From Gibbula magus (taxonomy: Eukaryota > Mollusca > Gastropoda > Trochida > Trochidae): DNA of 64,000 nucleotides. Below the pieces are notes generated by a model. The model was given only the letters and a program-made list of their open reading frames with translations, had not been told where the DNA came from and searched no databases. Shown here piece after piece: positions 1 through 11,370 of this stretch. Location: positions 66,958,420-67,022,419 of the forward strand of contig OW388289.1 of NCBI GenBank assembly GCA_936450465.1. The letters are read 5' to 3'. Every line of letters begins with the position of its first letter. Positions within the stretch are counted from its first letter, which is position 1. Both the position numbers and the translations under genes were made by a program.

Positions 1-194
1 TATGCACTGGGCTCTCTGTCAACACGTGACCATATTATGGCATGCACCCGTTGTGTAAATTGTTCCTTCACCAGTGAGTAATGAATATACAATCATGTAG
101 TAATTCAAGGTAATAATTCATCACATACTATGACAATGAATCACTATATATCCACGAGTAAAACAATCATTCTAACACGTGCCTGTGGTTGCCA

Positions 195-1290
195 TGTCCG
201 TGGTGCAAGTTTATGAAATTTGGGATAATGAAATTAAAAGAAGGGGTCAAATGTTCAAAATTAAAATTTAATTATTTTTCGAATAAAACAATTTCAACAC
301 AAATACATTGAATGAGTATAAGAGTAAATATAGTATGTATGTTGACCCAGTTGATCACTAACTGAATATTTCTCCGAAGAAAAGTTTTGGAAATATTGAT
401 CCCTGGTCAATTCAAAGAGCTGCCAAAACTGTAACTGTTTATTATGAAATGAATGAAATTATTTTATGGAACACTCCACTGACTGTTAAAGGATAGATGA
501 AATGCATTTTTCTCAAGAATGACAGATGATTACCTCTACGTTTATTGTATATCGGAATCAATTGAGCATAAAATCGAGACAATATACACTTGCAATTGAT
601 AATTAAGACGATTTTAATTCACCCATTTTAACACTACCGCAATTTGTTCGGCGAATCCTTTTGAAAATGCTCACTGAGGCGTGACTGTGATAAGCGACAT
701 GCGGGGCGGCTCGATAGCTCCTCCGCCGATGTCTCGTTAATTAATTAATGATGATTATCACTGCCGCTAAATGAATTTATGAGGTGTATTACATCGCCAA
801 AAAGACATGTTTATGTAATAATTGTGTAATTGTCATCTGCGGAATTACCTAGTTGGATATCTAAACATTCGATATATGGGAAATTTAAGTTGGTTTATTG
901 AAGATTCCTTTGTAAAATTAACAATCAAAATGTTGCGAAATTACGTTGAATTGTGACTATCGCCGAAAATCAAATTCCTCCATATACGTCACAGAAGTCA
1001 TCCCTTCACGGGTCACACCCCCGCAGACTTTCATTCTGGTCGCCGGGGCTAAATCAGGCGGTTTTTTAAAAAGCCGTATATAAGTAATTTATGGACCGAT
1101 TTCAGAAATTTAAAATCGAGCAATTTTCAAATTGACATCCCATTTAAATGAATCCGATTTGGAGCATATGTCATTTCATCTATCCTTTAAATGCAACAAT
1201 TCAAAGTGATCGGTCTAGTTCTCGCGTTGATACGATGCTTTAAGGATATGCTACATTACATGGTATTTCACTGAAATCCATACGTAGATG
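195..1290. repeat. Old dispersed repeat, split by a TTAA element
   Basis: Positions about 195-480 and 1191-1290 read, on the opposite strand, as about 62,610-62,870 and 62,510-62,605. The shared text includes a CGTATCAACGCGARAACTAG block and an AAAGAAGGGGTCA-like block. The 62.5-kb copy lacks nearly all of 490-1186, so it serves as an approximate empty site for the nested MITE. No coding potential is seen. The family is not recognised. Confidence 0.75.
490..1186. mobile_element. TTAA-flanked MITE, piggyBac-like (697 bp)
   Basis: Perfect 15-bp terminal inverted repeats, AGGATAGATGAAATG at 490-504 and its complement at 1172-1186, are immediately flanked by TTAA at 486-489 and 1187-1190. TTAA target duplication is the hallmark of the piggyBac superfamily. 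The interior holds no transposase reading frame, so the element is non-autonomous. A second, reverse-oriented and diverged copy of the interior lies at about 14,450-15,150. The superfamily call rests on the TTAA and the TIR layout only. Confidence 0.8.
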
Positions 1291-1370
1291 TACATGAACA
1301 CACTTTCGGGATGCATATGTACATGTGTTGATATCTAACTCGCTTTCAATCTATAGTTACCAAATCCTTC

Positions 1371-1658
1371 ATAGAGGATACTAAACGACCTTCTAATTAA
1401 TACCATTTTATTAAACGAGTCAATGATTTAAAATTTGTATAAAACGAGCGAAAGCGAGTTTGATATCAAATCATTCACGAGTTTAATAAGAATGGTATTC
1501 AATAGAAGAAAGTTTAGTATTCTGGTTTTTTACTCGCCAACATTTAATCCATCGAAATAGCCGACATGGCTCTGAAACTATGATTCCCGCAAGTCCCATA
1601 CCATTGTGACGACGCTACTCCAATTGTGGCGTCATAACCGCAAACTATTGTGACGTCA
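1371..1658. repeat. Palindrome plus CRE-site cluster, copy 1
   Basis: The arms at about 1371-1430 and 1468-1523 are inverted copies (ATAGAGGATACTAAAC against GTTTAGTATTCT). The loop contains the small palindrome AACGAGCGAAAGCGAGTT. CRE-like octamers follow: TGACGACG at 1607, TGGCGTCA at 1627 and a perfect TGACGTCA at 1651. The 20- and 24-bp spacing is the same as in the copy at 11.4 kb. There is no coding potential. It belongs to a recurrent class in this window, with further copies at 11.4, 31, 34, 48.8 and 63.3 kb. Confidence 0.7.
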
Positions 1659-1669
1659 TACACGCGGCG

Positions 1670-2900
1670 GTATTACACTAGTTTAATATTGTATCAATAT
1701 TACACTGCAGTATCTCACACGGACGAGTACTACATCAGTTTGCTAAATATTACTACACGGGACGTCGTTTAGTAAATGTTCTATATATTTTCATTTAATG
1801 TTTACAAAATCCATTAACAAAGCGTTTCAATTTCCATTGTACCTTCAGGTGAACCTGTATGAAACCATAATATAATGTGAAACACGACAGCAGTGATAGT
1901 CAGCAAACAATTTCGAAGACATGGGTAAATCTACTGTAACATCAGAGAGAAAACTCAGCTGTTAACTGCAAGTTTGCTAATCTTATAAGATAATGTGACA
2001 GAGAAACATTTTACAAATAGATTTAGCTGGTCACATAAGCATTCAAAGATGTCAGTGTACCGCCATAGTGCACTTACGCATTTAAAGCTGATTGATGTTA
2101 CTGAGAAAAGGTTTAGGATTCAGTATTTTTAAGCTAGGTAATACCATAACTGATGTCTGAGTGAGCTTTATTTACACTGAAAGTGTTCTTCGTACCTTCT
2201 CCGAGTTTATATATGTGGGCGTCAGGGAGGATTAATACGACCTTAAATTTATTCATGTGAACTTATTTTATAACTTGGACATTTCTAAAATAATATGATA
2301 GGTTCCATCGAAGGATACGCAGTATATAGTCAGTATATTTACTGTCATAAAATGTTACTACATGTATATATGCACCAGTGCCTTTAATCCGCAACGTGTT
2401 GATGTGGTGCTACATAAACCATAGCATCATTATCATGAGGTTCTATAGAATATTGATCCATGAGTTTGGCAGTGATTTGCTGTTAGCACAACTTGATTTA
2501 CTAAATATGTAGTTTGGATAAGAAACCTTTATCATACATGTACAGTGGATCGTGTTCTCGGCGGAATAAAGACAACGGATATCTTCGATATCCGTTGAGG
2601 TCATAAACGGATAAAGATGCTATGCTAATAATGCGCATGCGTGGCGGTGTGAGAACGTGTTTGAAAGAGCTCCGTGACCGGGTGAAATCTTTGAGCGAAA
2701 TTGCTTACTAACCCGTCACTAAGTGATATATTACACACATATACCATCTACAGAGTTTCTGGACAACGTAGAATAACGAAGATCTGTATATTAGTTTCCG
2801 TGTCCGGTGAAAGAAACTAGAAAACGACCAGTCGACGAGGCATGCATACAGTCACACAACGCTAAAAAGTCGAAAAAACGAAAGGGGTAAAAGAAAAGGT
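1670..2900. other. No gene recognised; one 11-bp hairpin
   Basis: No coding region is supported here. The only clear structure is a perfect hairpin at 2573-2597 with stem CAACGGATATC, loop TTC and the complementary stem. The 5' end of the LINE that follows may lie somewhere in 2,600-2,900 but has no visible boundary. Confidence 0.5.
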
Positions 2901-2909
2901 GAGGATCTT

Positions 2910-3492
2910 ATGTCAGGGGAGTCTCCCGCTCTGAGCCATCTTGAAACTGTCTGCAGATATGCACTGTTTGTTTAATAAACTGTCTTCCAGAATCGATTCA
3001 TTAGAAACAAACTTCGATCAGAAGATAGTGAAACACCTTGACAGCGTAATCGACAAGAAGATCTAGAAATCTCTTGGAACGTTTAAAACGGTATTGAGGA
3101 AAGAAGTAGCTAGAACAATTAATGTTGTAAATGAAGATTTAAAATGTGTGAAACAACAATGAATTGATGCTGTTAAGAATGCGAGCGGAGTGTCAGTTGA
3201 ACAATTCCGAAGTTTGAACATTGTCATCAATAACCTTCCAGAAGGTGAGAATGAACATGTTGTGTCTAAGGTCAATGGTATGATGGGTGAAGACATGCTG
3301 ACAATCAGAGGTAACAGCGTAGTGATGAGATCACATGACTCGTCAGGCGGCGAAGAAAGATGGCACGTGCAACGTAGGAACGAACGGTACCGCTATAACG
3401 GCAACAGGAGAGCAACAGATCTGGAGGGGCGTGACCGACGTGATGAGAGTTCAACAAGTCCACGTCGTAACCGGCCAGATAACAGGCGTTAG
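2910..3492 (+). pseudogene. LINE ORF1 remnant
   Basis: The ATG at 2910 opens a short frame that stops at about 2975. The next frame carries a heptad-like segment (SSRIDSLETNFDQKI) typical of the coiled coil of LINE ORF1 proteins, which are RNA-binding chaperones of the retrotransposition particle. An open stretch from 3190 contains VSVEQFRSLNIVINNLPEGE, resembling the start of an RRM-like fold, and ends with an Arg-rich tail (RRDESSTSPRRNRPDNRR). Stop codons at about 2975, 3064 and 3160 break the gene. The ORF1 assignment is from position and composition; the family is not certain. Confidence 0.55.
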
Positions 3493-3495
3493 CTA

Positions 3496-4640
3496 ACCTT
3501 CGGGTTCTGGAATGTGAATGGATGGAGTACTGACATTTCTTCTTGTAATCATCAATTAAGGTCATTATGTTTGTCGAATACCAAATATGACATTGTTGGA
3601 ATAACTCATTTGAAAAGTGACACTAAACTTACCATGACAGGTTAAACATGGTTTGAACAGAACAGAAAATATATTCACCGCTCGGCCAAGACTGGGTCCG
3701 GGGATGTTGGATTCTTTATTAAACCAAATAGCAAAAGAAACTTTGCTCCCATCTTCTTGTCTTAATAAATTTGGATTTGGGTTTTTAAGTATTGTAATAA
3801 TTATTCAATTTTACATTCGATGTATGAAAATATTCATTTCAAAAGTTTATTTAAATAAAAAGTTTGGACGCATCAACATACGAGGGGTATCAAAATGTGT
3901 TTGATCAATTCGTCTGTGATTCGGTGGTGGTCTCGTACTCGGTGGTCTTGCTAATGGGTAATATCAACGGACTTTTAACATCAGAAACTGTTTCAGTAGT
4001 GCGTTAGTCGCTTAACATGTGTGTCTTGTCAAAATTAAAAGTTTAATTTTTTAATTTTTTTAAAATTTCGTTTTTTGTAAAAATATTAAAAACTTCTGAA
4101 AACAATATTTGACTGATGACAATACGCCATTACTTTTCAGTTTTAGTGTACGATGTCCAAAACTTGAAATATTTGTAATTGAAAAACATACATATGATGA
4201 AATCAACTGAGATGCAAAGTTTCTTTTGGTATTGGGTGTAGAGATGAACTTTTAACTGTTTTTAATGTCAGCGTGCTTGATGATGTACACGAGGGTATTT
4301 TATGGTTAAAACTTGTGCATGTGTTGTCTGCTGCAACTTTTAATGTATGTGTTTGTTATATACCGCCTGAGAACTCCACTAGCGTGTGGTAATGTGGTGC
4401 TTTTAACAGCCGATGTGGCAACCAGAGTTATTTTATCGCATGTATTGATACTGTTCCGGAGAGGGAAGTGATTGAACATACAGAAAATAGATACGGTGCA
4501 ATACTTTGTGATTTTCTTATCAGAACGAACATGTGTATTTTGAATGGGCGAAATAATAGTGTAAATGACTTCACATTAGTATCCACAAAGGGGTGCGCTG
4601 TTGTAGATTACTGCCTTACTCCATACGAATCGTATGTGTG
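3496..4640 (+). pseudogene. LINE endonuclease domain remnant, MITE-interrupted
   Basis: Conserved apurinic-endonuclease blocks are readable in order: FWNVNGW at about 3505, YDIVGITHLK at about 3590 (where the usual catalytic Glu before Thr-His is missing), GSGDVGFFIKP at about 3695, then after the MITE VCVCYIPPENS at about 4345, GAFNSRCG at 4396-4419 and FTLVSTKGCAVVDYCL at about 4568. The family motif at 4396 is Gly-Asp-Phe-Asn; here the catalytic Asp codon reads GCT (Ala). The domain would nick target DNA to prime reverse transcription. The Glu and Asp changes, the frameshifts and the 514-bp insertion make it inactive. Confidence 0.75.
3724..4237. mobile_element. MITE inserted in LINE endonuclease
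   Basis: The ends are inverted repeats around a shared core: CAAAAGAAACTTTGC near 3731-3745 and its complement at about 4215-4229. The interior (oligo-T/A stretches, then ACGATGTCCAAAACTTG and CATACATATGATGAAATC) matches the element at 10,601-11,131. The LINE reads GFFIKP just before and resumes with the endonuclease block VLDDVHEGILWLKL just after, so the insertion interrupts a formerly continuous domain. There is no coding capacity. Confidence 0.75.
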
Positions 4641-4977
4641 GACCTGATGGGATTAATCCACGAGCTGTGCCAGACCAGTCTTTCTTATCTTGGACTTTAA
4701 ATATGCAAGACAGTGTAAATATATCCCAGCAGAATGAAACACTCGGACAATTCAACAAGTACAACTTAGACCATATTCCAGCTGAGTTTTTTTTACTAGT
4801 AAAGAGCATGTTCTAGCACGAGTCACTTATAACAGAACTTTAAACTGTTCAGAAATCTCAGGAAGAAATTGATGAAATATACACTGGATTTTGCAAGCTA
4901 GTCACTAAGGAAATGTCGGATATACTTCCCTGCAAACAAGTAAAGTTAAAGTTGCTGTTAACAACAAGAAACGTCGC

Positions 4978-6261
4978 ATGAAGAAACCATGGTGGAATGA
5001 GTCACTGACTACGATGTGGAACAACATGGTTACTGCTGAAAGAAACTGGCTCCGATCGAAAACTGTAAATAAAAGTAACCTGAAAAGTGTTTTTAAACAG
5101 GGACGCAATGACTTTGATAGATGTGTACAATGGGCAAAACGGGAACATCTCCGGAACAGTCAGATAAAACTAGAGATAGCAGCACAAGAAGATGTCAACT
5201 ATTTCTGGAAAACAACTGGAAAAGTTGGTATTGAAAATGAAAGGAGTAAACCAATGGAGGTGAACATGGAAGACGGGTCGATATCAAGCTCACGTGACAC
5301 TTTGCTTAACAAGTGGAAGAGTGATTATGAAAAGTTACTGAACTCAGACACTGCAACCTCAGATCTCCGCAACCACAGATGTACCGACATGGATGGATCT
5401 TCTTCCGATATGGACAGTCCTATTACATCACAAGAGATAGTAACTGCCTTACAGAAAATGGAGAACGGTAAAGCTGTTGGAGAGGATGAGTTACCTGCAC
5501 TGATTTTAAGAAATAAATATATTTTGTCATTTTTGTTGAAGCTATTTAACATGTGTTTCGAATCTGGTCAAGTTCCTAAGATATGGACACGTGGAATTAT
5601 TCAGCCAATTCCAAAAACAGGTACTTCGGACAAAAGAGACTCATTTTCTTACAGGGGGATAATCTCCTGTGTATACAAGGTATATTGCAGCGTTCTAAAT
5701 GAAAGACTCAATAAGTGGGCGGAAGAAAATGAATACCTGGTGGACGAACAAAATGGTTTTAGGAAAGGGCGTAACTCTATCGATCTTCTGTCAACTTTAA
5801 CTAATATCGTAGAGACAAGAAAACGGAAAAAAGTATCAACACTGGCTGCTTTTATAGATTCAAGAAGGCCTACGACAAGATTGACAGAAATATATTATGG
5901 AACAAGTTAGAAAACCTGGATATTGGAGGAAAGATGTTACACACCCTCAACGCTATATACAGAAACGTTGAATGCTGTGTCAGAATAAATGGTCTCAGAA
6001 CTGACTGGTTCTCGGTAAATAGTGGTGTAAGACAAGGCTGTATTTTATCCCCGTTATTGTTTAATTTGTTAATTAATGATTTAGCTACTACCCTGAAACG
6101 CATGGGGTTAGGTGTCAAGTGTGATGACAACATCGTATCCATACTGCTGTATGCGGATGACCTTGTTATTTTAGCCGAGAGTGAATCTGACCTTCAAGCA
6201 ATACTCGACGTTCTTGGATTAGTGTGCGAGGAAAACAAGCTGAACCTAAATACAGAAAAAT
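4978..6261 (+). pseudogene. LINE reverse transcriptase, N-terminal and palm, frameshifted
   Basis: The first open segment (4978-5910) carries the pre-RT linker and RT fingers, including NGKAVGEDELPALILRN, KIWTRGIIQPIPKTG and EQNGFRKGRNSIDLL. At about 5860 a 1-bp loss in the block that carries the first catalytic Asp shifts the frame. The palm continues in another frame at 5934-6261 with VRQGCILSPLLFNLLIND and the catalytic YADD at 6150-6161. The domain would copy element RNA into DNA at the nicked target. The gene is then cut at codon LNTEK by the 6262-8781 insertion, and the C-terminal part resumes at 8788. Confidence 0.85.
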
Positions 6262-8781
6262 AGAGCCATGGGCTCTGTAGCTCATCAGGATTTTATTGAT
6301 TTATTATCTAAGGTTAAATATCTAAGTTATCTCAAGTAATACATTGTGAACAAGCAAAATAATATTGGTTTTAGAGCATGAACCCATTTGGGGTCATGGG
6401 GTCACGAAATCTACAATTTAGAATCCCCATTAGCCAAGGAGTCTGCACACAACTTTTCAGCTCTCTAGACCTTTTGGAACTGGAGAAGAAGATGAAAATA
6501 GGTTTTTAAACATGTGACCCCTGTGACCCCATTTGGGGTCATGGGGTCACGAAATCTACAATTTAGAATCCCCATTGGCCAAGGAGTCTGCACACAACTT
6601 TTCAGCTCTCTAGACCTTTTGGAACTGGAGAAGAAAATGAAAATAGGTTTTTAAACATGTGACCCCTGTGACCCCATTTGAGGTCATGGGGTCACGAAAT
6701 CTACAATTTAGAATCCCCATTGGCCAAGGAGTCTGCAAACAACTTTTCAGCTCTCTAGACCTTTTGGAACTGGAGAAGAAGATGAAAATAGGTTTTTAAG
6801 GATGTGACCCCTGTGACCCCATTTGGGGTCATGGGGTCACAAAATGTACAATTTAGTATCCCCATTGGCCAAGGAGTCTGTACACAACTTTTCAGCTCTC
6901 TAGACCTTTTGGAACAGGAGAAGAAGATGAAAATAGGTTTTAAAACATGTGACCCCTGTGACCCCATTTGGGGTCATGGGGTCACGAAATCTACAATTTA
7001 GAATCCCCATTGGGCAAGGAGTCTGCACACAACTTTTTAGCTCTCTAGACCCTTTGGAACTGGAGAAGAAGATGAAAATAGGTTTTTAAACATGTGACCC
7101 CTGTGACCCCATTTGGGGTCATGGGGTCACGAAATCTACAATTTAGAATCCCCATTGGCCAAGGAGTCTGCACACAACTTTTCAGCTCTCTAGACCTTTT
7201 GGAACTGGAGAAGAAAATGAAAATAGGTTTTTAAACATGTGACCCCTGTGACCCCATTTGAGGTCATGGGGTCACGAAATGTACAATTTAGTATCCCCAT
7301 TGGCCAAGGAGTCTGCACACAACTTTTCAGCTCTATTTACCTTTTGGAACCGGAGAAGAAGATGAAAATAGGTTTTTAAGGATGTGACCCCTGTGACCCC
7401 ATTTGGGGTCATGGGGTCACAAAATGTACAATTTAGTATCCCCATTGGCCAAGGAGTCTGTACACAACTTTTCAGCTCTCTAGACCTTTTGGAACTGGAG
7501 AAGAAAATGAAAATAGGTTTTTAAACATGTGACCCCTGTGACCCCATTTGAGGTCATGGGGTCACGAAATGTACAATTTAGTATCCCCATTGGCCAAGGA
7601 GTCTGCACACAACTTTTCAGCTCTATTTACCTTTTGGAACAGGAGAAGAAGATGAAAATAGGTTTTTAAGGATGTGACCCCTGTGACCCCATTTGGGGTC
7701 ATGGGGTCACAAAATGTACAATTTAGTATCCCCATTGGCCAAGGAGTCTGTACACAACTTTTCAGCTCTCTAGACCTTTTGGAACTGGAGAAGAAGATGA
7801 AAATAGGTTTTAAAACATGTGACCCCTGTGACCCCATTTGGGGTCATGGGGTCACGAAATCTACAATTTAGAATCCCCATTGGCCAAGGAGTCTGCACAC
7901 AACTTTTTAGCTCTCTAGACCTTTTGGAACTGGAGAAGAAGATGAAAATAGGTTTTTAAACATGTGACCCCTGTGACCCCATTTGGGGTCATGGGGTCAC
8001 GAAATCTACAATCCAAAATCCCCATTGGCCAAGGAGTCTCTACACAACTTTTCAGCTCTCTAGACGTTTTGGAACTGGAGAAGAAGATGAAAATAGGTTT
8101 TTAAGGATGTGACCCCGGTGACCCCATTTGGGGTCACGGGGTCACGAAATCTACAATTTAGAATCCCCATTGACCAAGGAGTCTCCACACAACTTTTCAG
8201 CTCTCTAGACCTTTTGGAACTGGAGAAGAAGATGAAAATAGGTTTTAAAACATGTGACCCCTGTGACCCCATTTGGGGTCATGGGGTCACAAAATCTACA
8301 ATTTAGAATCCCCATTGGGCAAGGAGTCTGCACACAACTTTTTAGCTCTCTAGACCTTTTGGAACTGGAGAAGAAGATGAAAATAGGTTTTTAAACATGT
8401 GACCCCTGTGACCCCATTTGGGGTCATGGGGTCACGAAATCTACAATTTAAAATCCCCATTGGCCAGGGAGTCTGCACACAACTTTTCAGCTCTCTAGAC
8501 CTTTTGGAACTGGAGAAGAAGATGAAAATAGGTTTTTAAGGATGTGACCCCTGTGACCCCATTTGGGGTCACAGGGTCACGAAATCTACAATTTAGAATC
8601 CCCATTGGCCAAGGAGTCTGCATATAAAATTTCAGCTCTGTGGAGTTATTGGTTCTGGAGAAGAAGTCGAAAAAGCGAAAAGTTTACGGACGGATGGACG
8701 GATGGACGGACGGATGGACGGACGGACGCCGGACGCCATGCCATGCCATAAGCCCATCGGGCCTTTCAGGCCTGATGAGCT
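6262..8781. mobile_element. Tandem-repeat-bearing non-autonomous element ('pearl'-like), with TSD
   Basis: This 2,520-bp insertion sits in the LINE RT with a 6-bp direct duplication AAAAAT at 6256-6261 and 8782-8787. Removing the insert and one duplicate rejoins the LINE reading frame. A 12-bp inverted repeat TAGCTCATCAGG lies at 6278-6289 and, inverted, at 8771-8782. A near-palindrome AGAGCCATGGGCTCT lies at the left end. The core is about 16 copies of a 145-bp unit, followed by a (GGACGGAT)n microsatellite at about 8685-8727. Such structure (subterminal inverted repeats, ~150-bp core repeats, microsatellite) matches the bivalve 'pearl'/tandem-repeat-containing MITE class. The class assignment is from memory. 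Confidence 0.8.
6373..8660 (+). repeat. 145-bp tandem array, ~16 units
   Basis: Each unit runs through GTGACCCCTGTGACCCC, ATTTGGGGTCATGGGG, GAATCCCCATTGGCC, TTTTCAGCTCTCTAGACC and GAGAAGAAGATGAAAATAGG. Unit starts fall at 6511, 6656 and 6801, giving an exact 145-bp period. Variant units recur 870 bp apart (about 6804 and 7674), indicating a six-unit higher-order repeat over part of the array. Peptides readable here are by-products of the repeat. Confidence 0.95.
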
Positions 8782-8787
8782 AAAAAT

Positions 8788-9550
8788 CTAAAATTGTGCA
8801 CTTTCGAAACCCCTCTGTCCCATTAACCCGGTTAACTTTTACGTGTGGAGACAGTCACAGTTAACATGGCGGACAGGTACTGTTATCTGGGACTCGTGCT
8901 GCACGAACATCTGGACCTTAGCCTGACTGCTAAAGCCGTGGCTCAATCTGCTAGCCATGCATTGGGACTTTTAATCGCAAAAAGAAAGCAACTTGGATGA
9001 ATGAATTACAGCGTGTTTACAAAGTTATTTGACACTCTTGTAAAACCTGTCATCACCTATGCATCGGCGATTTGGGAGCTCCAAGACTACTCGTGTATTA
9101 ATGCTGTTCAACACAATGCCGGACGTTTCTTCTTAGGAGTAGGAAAATATACTCCTACAGATGGTGCGCTAGGAGATCTAGGATAGTAGCCGATTTCTAT
9201 TGATCTAAGAGAACCGGCACTGAGACAATGGAAACGATTCGTTCAAATAGATACCATCTCACAGACGCTTTTTAAAATTGTTTAAAGCCAAATGGAAACA
9301 ACGTGTCAGTAACAACACAGGTAAACTTCGGACTTACTGTCGCTTTAAACATGATTACGAAGCTGAACACTATGCACAGTTACCGTTACCGACCTATCAT
9401 CGCAGCGCACTCGCTAAATTCAGGTGTGGAGTGGCCCCAATAAGGATAGAGACTGGGAGATACGAGCGCCTTGCTGTAAAGACCGGATATGCAGTCTATG
9501 TAAAAATCACGTCATTGAGGACGAAGCGCATGTCATTTTAAACTGCCCTT
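8788..9550 (+). pseudogene. LINE RT C-terminal region, broken
   Basis: This is the continuation of the reverse transcriptase after the insertion. It holds a thumb-like block (YCYLGLVLHEHLDLSLTAKA, about 8880-8940), a stop at 8998, VKPVITYASAIWELQ at about 9040, then a C-terminal Cys/His motif (CKDRICSLCKNHVIEDEAHV, about 9475-9535) typical of jockey/CR1-type LINE proteins. At least two frameshifts and two stops interrupt it. About 350 bp of non-coding 3' sequence follow, ending in a CTGT simple repeat. Confidence 0.8.
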
Positions 9551-9927
9551 TATATATATGACGATCTTCGTTTTGACTTGTTGAAGGAAGACTCTTTTTA
9601 TGTCCCAAATTTTAATGCGATGAATGACCAAGAAAAATGTTCAGTACTTTTTACAAAATAACATTTATCTTGTTTATGTGCCAGAAACTGCAGTAACATT
9701 TTAAGAAGACGTAAATGTGTTTTAAATCAGTAGTGTTTTATTTTATTTGAATTGATGCATGTATGTATTCATGTTTCTTAATGGCACTTTTATTCTCTCA
9801 TAACTCCTTAAGGAGTGGTTTGTGTATATTTTATGGTATATTTTGTCTGAATGTATTTTATATTTCATATACTATATTTTATTGTATACACAAAGTGAGG
9901 CGTTAATAAACTGTCTGTCTGTCTGCT

Positions 9928-10600
9928 AATTACAGAGGTAAAGTGACGGAACTGCTTTTGAAAATTAAAATGACGTCACACGCGTTAACATTTCGAATGC
10001 CTGTAATAATGTAAACTTGCAGTAACAGTTGTAATAGCGTAACAGCTTCATGTAAATATACTTTATTTCATAATCATTAGTTTGAGAAAAGACTAAACAA
10101 GCAGTGTGAAATGCCGCTGCATAAGGTCTATTTGAAATGTCTGTGATACAAGTTGAGCTATACACAATTGCATTCGTTTGGGTAGTATTACATCCTTGAA
10201 ATGTTAATAAATTCATGCACTAAAGGTTTTAGTTAATGTACATATTTACTCATTTAACAGAAATACTAGAACATATTATCATGTAACATATATATAACTG
10301 GTCTCTCATGGCAACTGATCAGAACGGGAGACAAACCAGACACGCTGACCAAGGTAACCCATCACAAACACTAACAGTGTTTTATTCTGATGTATATTCC
10401 TTGGGAACTTGATTAGAGAGGAAAATGCCAAGCAGAAACTCAGACTTACCAGAAGACACAATTAATCTTTATTCCGACATCATAGTCATGCTTCATCAGC
10501 ATAATTTGCTTGTATGTTGCTGTATATGATCGGTAATCAATAAAAACAGTCACGTGTGCGATTTAGATATTTTGTGGAATAGGGAGTTCGGGAGTAGATA
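9928..10600. other. No gene recognised
   Basis: AT-rich sequence between the LINE 3' tail and the MITE. I see no coding region, RNA gene or clear repeat in it. Confidence 0.5.
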
Positions 10601-11131
10601 AACTGAAGCACAAAAGAAACTTCACACCTTAATTGATTTCGATTAATTCAATATTTTAAAGAAATGAGATGCATTTGATTATGACACGATACAATAACAC
10701 CTTTTGGCAGTAGTTTTAATGACTTAATTTTGGCTGTTTTTATTTTTATATTGCAATATCATGTTTTAAACTAGACAGGGGCTAGAAATGAAATTTACAC
10801 CAACATGACCCCTACCATGTTTATAATGTTGTATATGTGTGCAAGACGAGGCAAATTTATTGATTTTCACACAGAGTATGTGTTATATGTCGATTAACAG
10901 TTGTGTTTTATCAAAATAAATTTTGGGGAATTTTAAATTTAAAAATTTTGATTTTCAATTATTTTTTTAAAAAAGACGTAAAACATGTCTTTGACTGATT
11001 TAATATTTTGGACTAATTTGCAAAACTATTCAGTTTTGGAATACGACGTCAAAAAGTCGAGAAATTTGACTTTAAAAAGTATACATATGATAAAAACAAC
11101 TGAGGTGTAAAGTTTCTTTTGTACCTCAGTT
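10601..11131. mobile_element. 531-bp MITE with ~28-bp inverted ends
   Basis: The left end AACTGAAGCACAAAAGAAAC is matched on the other strand by AACTGAGGTACAAAAGAAAC at the right end, and the match continues as CTTCACACC/CTTTACACC. ATA flanks both sides (10598-10600 and 11132-11134), a possible 3-bp target duplication. The interior has long A/T runs and shares blocks with the copy at 3724-4237. No reading frame is present. The superfamily is unknown. Confidence 0.8.
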
Positions 11132-11370
11132 ATATAGCATTGTTTGTGCGTATACATAAAACTACACGGAAAACAAAACAATCAATTGGAAATATATTGC
11201 TTATAATGTCATTTTGGTTGCCTTAGATATGGAAATCTGAAGACAAATTTCAAACGTTTATTTAAAAACAGGAATAAAGTCTGTCACCCATGCTGTACGT
11301 GAATAAGAAAGATGCAGCGTTGGGACAGGTGACTATTTACGTGTTACATATGTCAATATGGTAAACATAT

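Larger units (their letters stand above)
2900..9927 (+). mobile_element. Degenerate jockey/CR1-superfamily LINE with nested insertions
   Basis: Remnants of ORF1 (2910-3492), apurinic-type endonuclease (3496-4640), reverse transcriptase (4978-6261, continuing at 8788) and a C-terminal Cys/His region (to about 9550) follow in canonical LINE order on one strand. The 3' end has a terminal (CTGT)n run after TTAATAAA at about 9903-9927. Two later elements interrupt it: a MITE at 3724-4237 in the endonuclease and a tandem-repeat element at 6262-8781 in the reverse transcriptase. Frameshifts, stop codons and a changed endonuclease residue show it is dead. The exact 5' end and clade are uncertain. Confidence 0.85.

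Noticed and set aside
6755..8306. Recurrent 65-70-residue frames on both strands (GVTGVTSLKTYFHLLL and similar)
   Set aside because: They recur at multiples of 145 bp on both strands and are shadows of the tandem array.
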